64,000 nt of DNA from Pseudoalteromonas sp. SMS1 (GTDB taxonomy: Bacteria; Pseudomonadota; Gammaproteobacteria; Enterobacterales; Alteromonadaceae): positions 1 through 64,000 of the forward strand of contig NZ_JAKGBI010000006.1 of NCBI RefSeq assembly GCF_021530565.1, in the 5' to 3' direction. Positions 10,101 through 18,500 of this stretch are shown piece after piece. The notes under the pieces were generated by a model, which was not told where the DNA came from, did not search any database, and worked only from the letters and a program-made list of their open reading frames with translations. Within the stretch, counting starts at the first letter, position 1; the number at the start of each line of letters is the position of its first letter. A program made the translations under genes and the position numbers.

Positions 10101-10600
10101 ACGATGGGCACCTTGGCTTCTTTGCGCACCAATTGGAATGCTTGATCTACATTGCGCCACACTATCGACGTTCTGCATGACGCATGCCTTTGCATCACAG
10201 ACATAAAACTCGACAACACTTTTTCAAGTACGGTCTTGTCTTGTACTTTCAAAACAAAGTTAGCAATGTATGGATCGTTATCTTGCGCCATTATATGTTG
10301 AAGCAACATCCCCTCTTGTAATGGTATGAGAGGATAGAAGCCATCGATATCCGATTCGCTCAAACCCAGTCTCGTCAAAATTTCATGACGATTCAACACT
10401 GAAGCCTGAAAATCACTGTCTCGCTGTTCTAATGCTTTTTGCTTTAAATAATTGATGATGTCTGTTTTATTTTTTTTGATTTGCTCGGTGAGCTCTGGAG
10501 TCAATGCTGCACGATCAGCATTGACTTTGAGTTTACCGGCCTGGCCAAGGGAGAAGGCAACGCCTCGCCCAAGACAAGTCTCAATAAACTGACAGATCAT
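7163..10600 (-). CDS. Nonribosomal peptide synthetase NRPS4 (TubC-C-A-T)
   Basis: An 1145-residue single-module NRPS. Residues 1-55 are a TubC-type docking domain. The condensation domain (about 80-510) opens with YPLIPLQEGML, as in DCL or dual epimerization/condensation types, and its catalytic motif reads HHIVSDH (219-225), with His replacing the usual final Gly. The adenylation domain (about 530-1030) gives the hand-read code DIESIGSVT, close to the bacitracin lysine code DAESIGSVC, so a basic residue is inferred. The carrier carries GFNS with Ser1089. Its start overlaps the NRPS3 stop by 4 bp. The adenylation domain is very similar to the first one of NRPS2 and shares the same code, consistent with module duplication. 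Confidence 0.94.
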   Translation of the reverse strand: MICQFIETCLGRGVAFSLGQAGKLKVNADRAALTPELTEQIKKNKTDIINYLKQKALEQRDSDFQASVLNRHEILTRLGLSESDIDGFYPLIPLQEGMLLQHIMAQDNDPYIANFVLKVQDKTVLEKVLSSFMSVMQRHASCRTSIVWRNVDQAFQLVRKEAKVPIVYIQCANEEQYNEQLTKLQSQQPAMDLEGESLTRIHVLEREDTDELGLFIERHHIVSDHISMEVMITELVMFYNNQQDMLGDAKQHYAYALELLSEAPTKTAYFETLLEGFEAPSLLFDIGESHIESSDTQKYLASITPELQHHIRAQSQRVGVSAASLFHFGWALVMAKYCDSKDILFPTVFTGRMMAPEYRSTIGMFLNSLPFRVKIDSRSVVEQVKGINLQLLQTSQYEQVPLDRAIQHLTDKFGSAFNCIFNYRHSEELDLEDLPFEFVSVKTESTTPFSLSITDTGVGFDASLDAQVGVDGNALLESLALSMQYIVEALSADPVLPFSMPSLLSDQQTSYLLDTLNDTQVTYPRHTCIHSLFEAQAAAHPERIAVVFDGQQLTYRQLNEQANQLAHYLIETHQVTPDTLVGICIERSLEMAVGVMAILKAGGAYVPLDPNYPAERLNYLLEDAGLEVVLSHSSLVETLAAFSGTTVLLDDITTPTSVLCANYSKENIVTHSIGLTSSHLAYVIYTSGSTGKPKGVMVEHGSVVNYQEHVKDAYGFSDSDHILQFSSISFDIFVEEYFGALCQGARLVLRDDACQFGLVEFLAFCDAHQVTIASLPTAFWAQLVADQSVISSHSLRTVIVGGEALSSKTVAQHQHHFGSQVALINSYGPTEGTVTATSHVVSQEDDLSQSITIGKANLNNQLFVLDQNNDLTPLGCIGELHIGGEGVARGYLNQSQLTAERFIRHPFAEQSGRSDKIYKTGDLVRYLNNGNLEFIGRKDDQVKIRGFRVEVGEIEAHLSQLDEVESAVVVIRERASNPNLVGYIKAKEKIAEKNIADYIKKVRDLLGKQLPDYMIPSFIVPVDVWPLTTNGKLDKKALPEPYNQSTVQSFAAAKTDTEKTLVARIADIVELSPTSISINENLLNLGFNSILSLRLSQSLATEFNIEAPLVLILEANNIEELAMELDLVLSMKDATEIEDAVEEEW

Positions 10601-12594
10601 AATTCTAGTTCCACGCTCTCTGTCGATTCTGTATTGTGTGCTTCACTTGCTCCGCCATTGATAAGCTGTTCAATATCAGCCTGGTTGGAGTTTTCTTTGA
10701 CCCAGTCAATTTGACTTTGCAGTGTCAGAAGTGAGAATAAGTCACGTGTTTCCATCACAATACCAAATTCTGCATCCACACGTTGCAATAACTGCATTGC
10801 CAGTAATGAATGTCCACCAAGCTCAAAGAAGCTATTTTCTGGCTGAACCTCTGGCACTTTTAATACATCAATCCAGATTGCGCTCATGCGAGACTCGATA
10901 TCTTGTGCCCCTTGATCACCAGCAGGTGCTGCTGTCACAATGGGCTCAATTAAACGGTTCTTGTCCACTTTACCACCCACTGTTAGCGGAATTTCGTCTA
11001 CTAGCGCTATTTTAGTTGGGTGCATGTACTCAGGTAGTGTTTGCTGTAGATACTCCGTCACGTCAGCCACTGATGGGCCATTTTCCGTGGCGACAAGGTA
11101 AGCTTCAATTCTCAAATCACCACCTTGACCGTTGGTTACAACAGCGGCATCTCGAATTCCATCATATAGCTTAATTGTCTCTTTAATTTCACCCAGTTCA
11201 ACGCGGTAGCCACGATATTTTACCTGATCGTCATTTCGCCCTACAAATTGCAAACGGTCATTGTCTAGACGTTTCACTAAGTCACCCGTTTTGAAGACTC
11301 TTTGGTCTGAACCTTCGAGTGTGACAAAGTTTGCGGCAGTTGCACTCTCATTATTGATATAACCTAACGCGACACCACGACCAGCTATATATAATTCGCC
11401 TTCACTGCCCTCTGCCACTTCGTTAAGATCAGCATCCAGTACAAACGTCTCCGTCCCCTCAACGGCACGACCAATTGATACCTCAAGTGCACAAGAAAGT
11501 ACGTCGTAAGTCGCATTCACCGTCGTCTCTGTTGGACCATATGCATTCAGTACCTTAGTACCACACGCGTCACTATAGTCATATAGCTTTTGCCACAGTG
11601 AAGGGGCAACGTCATCACCACTTACAATTAGGTGAATTTGTGTATTCGTTGTTTCTAAATGCGGCAGAATATATTCCATCACCACAGGTGGCGCATTGAG
11701 CACTGATACATTGTGAGCTTGAATCAGCGCTATGATCGAGCGTGGTGCTTTTACATCAACATCACTTGGCACGACAATGGACTTACCATAGGCAAGACTG
11801 ACGACCGATTTCATCGAAGCATCAAATGCATACGATGCATTCCACAACCAAGTTGCGTCGCTATCAAGCCCCAACGCTTGGTACTGAGATGCCATCACTT
11901 CACCAAAGTACGCCAAGTTATCATGGCTACACAATACGCCCTTTGGTGCGCCAGTAGAACCGGATGTATAAATGATGTAAGCGCCTGAGCCGCCCTCAAT
12001 TTCAGATAGTTCAGGTAGCGCAACATCCGCGCTGTGAGCATCTTGCAGTGCGCTTTCAATACTCACCTCGGATACAGACGTGTTTGTGCCATCTGACATG
12101 TAATGTGTTTGAGTAATCAGTAGTTTAGATTTTGCATCTTGCAAGTAATATGCGATACGCTCACTTGGGTTTGAGGGGTCAATTGGCACATAAGCTACAT
12201 TTGCCCTAAGCGCCGCGTATATCGCCACCATCGTATTGATACCACGGTCTAACAATAGCGCTACCGGTTCGCCACCAGCGTGCTTCGCAATAAATTTTGC
12301 TAACTTGTCGACTTCATCCGCAAATTGCAGATAAGTCAAAGACTCACCTTCAAATGTTAAGGCTATTTTATTCGGTGTTGCAGCGACGGTCGAAGCCAGT
12401 TTTTGTAATAGATTACCACCTGTTGAAACTTCATTTTTCTGCGCCAGGTAACTAATTATATTTTCTTTTTGCCCCTTAATGAGCGTTTGAATTTCTTCTG
12501 GAAATTCATCCCCCAATTGATGATATTTCAGTTGTTCTTCTTCGACATACAAAATGATTCCGGCCTGCGCCGCTTGCTCGATTATATCTCGCAT
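10597..12594 (-). CDS. Nonribosomal peptide synthetase NRPS3 (TubC-A-T, no condensation domain)
   Basis: A 665-residue protein with a TubC-type docking domain (1-50), an adenylation domain (about 60-560, IIYTSGSTGAPKG loop, YGPTETT) and a carrier with ELGGHS (Ser596), but no condensation domain. The hand-read code is DAKNISAVN. Lys239 also occurs in some Glu-type codes, but I would not assign the substrate. It starts 3 bp after NRPS2, which ends in an unpartnered condensation domain. NRPS2 C3 plus NRPS3 A-T therefore look like one elongation module split between two polypeptides, presumably held together by docking. The short acidic C-terminal tail could be a docking element for NRPS4. Confidence 0.93.
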   Translation of the reverse strand: MRDIIEQAAQAGIILYVEEEQLKYHQLGDEFPEEIQTLIKGQKENIISYLAQKNEVSTGGNLLQKLASTVAATPNKIALTFEGESLTYLQFADEVDKLAKFIAKHAGGEPVALLLDRGINTMVAIYAALRANVAYVPIDPSNPSERIAYYLQDAKSKLLITQTHYMSDGTNTSVSEVSIESALQDAHSADVALPELSEIEGGSGAYIIYTSGSTGAPKGVLCSHDNLAYFGEVMASQYQALGLDSDATWLWNASYAFDASMKSVVSLAYGKSIVVPSDVDVKAPRSIIALIQAHNVSVLNAPPVVMEYILPHLETTNTQIHLIVSGDDVAPSLWQKLYDYSDACGTKVLNAYGPTETTVNATYDVLSCALEVSIGRAVEGTETFVLDADLNEVAEGSEGELYIAGRGVALGYINNESATAANFVTLEGSDQRVFKTGDLVKRLDNDRLQFVGRNDDQVKYRGYRVELGEIKETIKLYDGIRDAAVVTNGQGGDLRIEAYLVATENGPSVADVTEYLQQTLPEYMHPTKIALVDEIPLTVGGKVDKNRLIEPIVTAAPAGDQGAQDIESRMSAIWIDVLKVPEVQPENSFFELGGHSLLAMQLLQRVDAEFGIVMETRDLFSLLTLQSQIDWVKENSNQADIEQLINGGASEAHNTESTESVELEL

Positions 12595-12597
12595 ACC

Positions 12598-15500
12598 TTA
12601 AATTACTCCGCACTTTTTAATGTTACTTTTGTTTTGCTTTTCTTTCATAGACCGTGAAACAAACATGTTTGTTGTATACGAGATCATCTGCTCAAAAGTA
12701 TGGTTAGTTAACACACTTTTTCTGTCTACCTGGATCCCGAATCGTGCATTTAATGCTTCAACGTATTCAGAGATATGTAAACATTTAGCACAATCCCAAA
12801 AACTTGTTTTTACTTCAATTTGTTCACTGTCAATTTGAAAGACTTGCGTCCATATTTTTTTTAGTTCTTTCGCGACAAAGCTGGTGTCATCCACCTGCTC
12901 GGCACGCTGGTCTTTATGTTGTTTCCATAGAGCTTTACTAGGCATTCCTGCCAATTTACTTAATAAAGAAGTTGTCTTTTCCTTGTTTAACAAGCCATTA
13001 CTTAAATCAAGTAGTGCCAGTTTAAATAGGTTAACGATTGCATCCGTACTTAAACGGTTATCGGCTTTAACCGTGACGTGAAAATCATCCCCATTGTCTG
13101 TCACCGCGAGAATCAGTGGCGATGACGCCCCCATTTTATCTGCGTCGCTTATCTGTTCTATCACATCAGTATTATGTTCTGTGTCAAACCCTCGCCTAAA
13201 GTTGAACAGGGCATTTATCAATGCGTCACTTGAGCCAAGTTCAGTCAATTGTTTAGCGTGATTCATCGGGAAATGTTCGTGAGCTAGGTATCCCATCAAA
13301 CTTTCTTTTACAGATTCAAATAGCACATGTGCATCATCACCTGAAAACTTCACTCTAAACGGTAATGTATTCATAAACATACCAACCGCTTTTTCACTGC
13401 CAGCGGGTGCCGATTGCCTACCAGAGAATACACTTCCAAAAACAACATCACGTTGATTTGACAATATCGACATTAACATCGCAAATGCGGTATGAAAAAA
13501 CACTGCCGGCGATGTATTCGATTGCTGGGATATCGCACGCACTTGTTCAGTGATTGCGGTATCAATATACAATTCTCGAGTATTAATTTCTTGAGAGAAT
13601 GTATCTTGAGTTATACCTGCAACAGAAGTCGTTTTATTTACACCTTGCAATGCTTCTTCAAAGAAGCGCTTTGCCACATCATAATCAGCGATTTTAGATA
13701 GATACGCCACTATACTACGATGAGGTACAGGTTTAGTCAAAGCTTTTAAGCCATTTGCCAGAATTGTTTTTACTTCTTCTAAAACAATGGCCGCCCCAAC
13801 CTGATCCAGCATTAAATGATGGGTCATCAACTTCACATGACAAACGTTTGTCTTTGTTTTACCAACTACGAGTAAAATAGGCGGTAGCTTATCAATACTC
13901 ATATCATGCGTGAGATCTTCCATCTGTGTCACATATGCGTCATTGTCCGACAACCTATGGTAGTCAACACGAAGCGCATACTCATTGAGTATCACTGATA
14001 CAGGTATTGGGTACATTGATTTATAGACACTGCGCAGTGTATCGTAGCGCTGTATCACCGTATTTAAGGCCGCAATAAATTCATCCAGCTTATCTTCCTT
14101 AACCTGCATATAAATTGATTGCCAGTATGGGTCAAGATCAGGGTTTGCTAAATGCTGGAATAAGAAGCCTTGTTGCAACGTCAATAATGGTAATATGTCT
14201 TTCACATTCGAGATACCACCATCCACTCCTTGAACAGCCTGAGCTAAGTTCGTTTCGTTAAGGTCCACCAAATCGAACATGTCAGGCGTCAGCTTTGTCG
14301 CGCCTGATGGCACGAGACTTACCGGACTATACTGGGACGCTTGCGCCACACTGTGTCCAGCTAGCTCAGCAATAGCGCTCAATGTCTGCGCGTTATACAC
14401 GTCTGCAGCCGCGAGTTGATAGCCTAGCTGGCTCATCTGTGTAAGCATTGATGGTACCAACAGTGAGTGCCCCCCTAGTTCAAAAAAGTTCGCGGAAGTG
14501 CTCACGCGGTCTGTTGGGATATTTAATAGTTCAGACCATACATTGACCAAGACATGCTCCGCTTGGGTCTGAGGTGCGACATACTTCACCTGCAACAGGT
14601 TGCTATCAGGTGCGGGCAAGGCGCTGCGATTCACTTTACCGTTGGCAGTTAACGGCCATTCATCCACAACAATAATGATCTCAGGGACCATATAAATCGG
14701 CACCGCTTTAGCCAGTTCTCGTTTTAACTCTTTAATATAGTGCGAATGATCTTCCCCCAGCTTTTGCCCTTGTTTAATGTAGGCCACAAGCTGCACGGTG
14801 CCCGCCTGTTCGGTGGTTGTTACTAAGGCTGAGTCAACGTTATTCAGTCCACCTATTTGGTGCTCGATTTCACCGAGTTCAATTCGTAAACCGCGAATTT
14901 TAACCTGGTGGTCTGTTCGGCCTTGATACTCAATCTCACCATCAAAGCGCACTCGAGCTAAGTCGCCAGTTTTATATAACCTTGGAGAACTATTCGCAAT
15001 AAGGTCTGAGTAGTAAGGGTTTTCTATAAAACGCTCAGCCGTTAATTGTGTCTTATTTAAATACCCGCGCGCTAGGCCATCTCCACCAATATGAAGCTCT
15101 CCTACCGCCCCTAAAGGTACAATGTTCATGTTGGCATCCAAAATTAATAATTGAATATTATCAATGGGCTTGCCAATAGGTACGCTCTGGCTGATATCTC
15201 CTGCACAATCCCAGTAGCTGACGTCAATAGCCGCTTCAGTAGGACCGTACAAATTGTGAAGCTCTGCATCTGGCAGTGTGCTTCTAAACAGCGTAACGTG
15301 GCCTTGTTGCAATGCTTCCCCACTACAAAACACCTGCTGTATACTGTGACACTGTCTAAATGCGGCGCTTTGTAAAATAACACCGAGCATAGAAGGCACG
15401 AAATGTAATTTAGTGATCTGTGCTTGATTGATTAACGCACACAAATATTCGGGATCTTTATGTCCTTCTGGTTTAGCAACAACAAGTTGTGCACCATAAC

Positions 15501-18500
15501 ATAGTGTCCAGATAAATTCCCAAACTGACACATCAAAGCTATAAGGGGTTTTTTGTAGTATTTTGTCATGTGCATTTAGGCCATATTGGCTGTGCATCCA
15601 TTCAATACGGTTGTGCAGCGCTTGGTGTTCAACCATCACCCCCTTTGGCTTGCCCGTCGACCCTGAAGTATAGATAACATAGGCGAGGTGCTGAGCAGTC
15701 AGTCCAATATCTGCAATCCGGATATTGGTATTACCGGCCTTCGAAAAGGCATGTGATTCTGACGTCCCAAGGCCATCCAATAAGATAATATCGCCACTAA
15801 ACTGAGACATCACAGATGATACCTGAGAATGCGTCAATACCACATCAAGATTGGCATCTTCTAGTAAATATCCGATGCGCTCAGGCGGATAACTCGGGTC
15901 TAGCGGCACATACGCACCACCAGCTTTCAATATCCCTAGTATGCCAATCACCATCTCGAGCGATCGCTCTGTGCACAACCCGACTAAGGTATCTGGCTTC
16001 ACGTCGTACTCTGCACGTAGCGTATGCGCCACTTGGTTGGCTTTTTCATTCAATGCTTTATATGTTAACTCTTGACCTTCGAATGAAACGGCAACGTTGT
16101 CTGGGTGCGCTGCAACTTGGGCTTCAAATAGCTGCTGCATACACACGTCTGTCGAATAGGTTTTGGCAGTATCATTTAGAGCGAATAACTGTTGTTGCGC
16201 TTCCTCTGAACTCAGAATAGCCAAACTGTGTGGTGCAGTTTCAAGCGCCTGACCAATTAAACTCAACTCTGTAAGCATACGACATAAATGCGTATTCAAT
16301 TGTTCAATATGTGCCTGAGTAAATAAATTTGTGTCGTAATTCCAATTGATATCGAGGCCAGCATCGCTGATATTTAAATCCACTTCCAAATCGAATTTGG
16401 ATTGAATAAAGTTTGACTCATAAGGCGTCAACTCAACGTCAGGAAGCTGAATGACATCACTATCTGAACCACCATCTTCGGAGACGCCATACTGTGTATT
16501 GGTCGTCATCATAATTTGGAACAATGGGCTGTGAGCTGCACTTCTTGGTACTTTTAAACGTTCAACCAGCTGTTCAAACGGTATATCTTGATTACTTTGA
16601 GCGGCTAGATGCACAGATTTTACATGGGCAAAGTAGTCGGACAGCTTTTCATATTCAGTATCCACTCTCAGGACCAGTGTATTGACGAAAAACCCAATAA
16701 GCGGCTCAAGACTTTCTTCCAATCGGTTTGCCACGGGTGTGCCAATGACAATATCATGACTATTACTATGACGTGCAAGCAGCAAAGATAGCGCACCATG
16801 AAGAAGCATAAAGGGAGTAAGTTGGTGTTTGCGAGCAACCGCCAACAGTTTATCTGCAACGTCGCCTGCAATATGCCCGTTAACTATAGCGCCCGCATGT
16901 TGCTTCGTCGCAGGTCTCGCATAGTCAAGCGGCACACTATGTACCACCGGCAGCTCTGCCAGTTGTTCCGTCCAATAATCGATTTGCGTCTCGAGTATAT
17001 CACCCGTTAAATAAGCGCGCTGCCACTGAGTAAAATCAATATATTGAAATTTTAATGGTGCGAGTGCATAGGCTCTGCCTTCTTTGTAGGCCTGGTAGAG
17101 CTCAGTAAACTCTTTAAGTACAACTTCTGTTGACCACCCGTCAGATGCAATGTGGTGCATATTAAAAACCAACATACCTGAGGTATCAGACTCTTTGATG
17201 TAACAAGCGCGTAGCATCGTGTCTTGTTGCAAATCAAAAGCAACTGTGGCATCGGTTTCAACAAACTGCTGTATTGCAGACGCTAACATCTCACCCGTGA
17301 GATCACTGAAGTCTGCTTGCTGTAATTTAAACTGCAACTCAGAGACATCCATGACACGTTGCCTTGCTTGACCTGCGTGCACTTCATATACGGTTCTCAA
17401 CACCTCATGACGTGACAATATGGTCAGAAATGCTTGCTCAGCCGCCGCAATATCAAACCGCCCTCGCACATTAAACGCTATAGGCATATTGTACTCAGGC
17501 GTCCCCCCTTTTAAATTGTCAATAAACCATAGACGTTGCTGTGAAAATGAAACGGGATAGCTCCGCTCTTCTCTTGCCACCACGGTCATAGGAGGGTAAC
17601 TTGTCACCTCACCACTGTTTGAAACAACCTCAGCAAGTTGCGCGATGGTTGCGTTTTCAAAAATATCCTGCAAAGAGATCTCAACACCACATTTCGCACG
17701 TACTTCTGACACCAACCGGATTGAAAGTAGCGAATGCCCTCCCAATTCAAAAAAGTTCGCAGTCGTACTCACAGTGTTTACATCTAGGTTAAGTAAATCA
17801 GCCCAGATATCTGCAAGCTGAACTTCGACTTCATTGTTAGGCGCCACATACTCATTGTATAGTGAAGCCGTATCAGGCTCTGGCAATGCTTTTTTATCAA
17901 TTTTGCCATGGGATGTAAGTGGCCAATTCGAAACCACCATCACCATACCCGGAATCATATATTCAGGTAGTTGTTCGGATAACTGCGCACGTACTCGCGC
18001 AATAAAATCGCTGTCACTAGAGAAACTTGATTCGTGTTGTGCCCTTACATAGCCAACTAACTGCTTACTCCCGTCGTTTTCTTTCACCAATACAACAGCA
18101 GAATCCACGCCCTCTAGCTGCGAAAGGTGGGTTTCTATCTCACCAATCTCAACCCTGAACCCCCTAATTTTGACTTGATCGTCTTTACGGCCGATAAACT
18201 CTAAACAGCCATCATCGAGATAGCGAACCAAATCCCCTGTTTTATACAATTTACAAGAACGTGCATCTGGCTTGGCCAAAGGGTGTGCAATAAAACGTTC
18301 CGCAGTCAACGCAGGCTGATTTAAGTACCCACGTGCAACGCCTTCACCGCCAATATGTAATTCTCCAATCCCGCCTAAAGGCGTTAGTTCATTGTCTTGA
18401 TCCAGCACAAACAGTTGATTGTTAATGTTGGCCTTACCAATGGTGATCGAGTGAGATAACGCATCCTTTTCAGATACCTTATGGCTAGTGGCTGTCACCG

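Noticed and set aside
15816..16220. 134-residue plus-strand open frame
   Set aside because: It lies antisense inside an NRPS2 adenylation domain. It is low-complexity in appearance, with no ribosome site or recognisable domain.
13890..17310. CATGCGTGAGAT and CACCCGTGAGAT palindrome-like segments inside NRPS2
   Set aside because: They are explained by recurrent codons for conserved NRPS peptides and match the consensus only partly.
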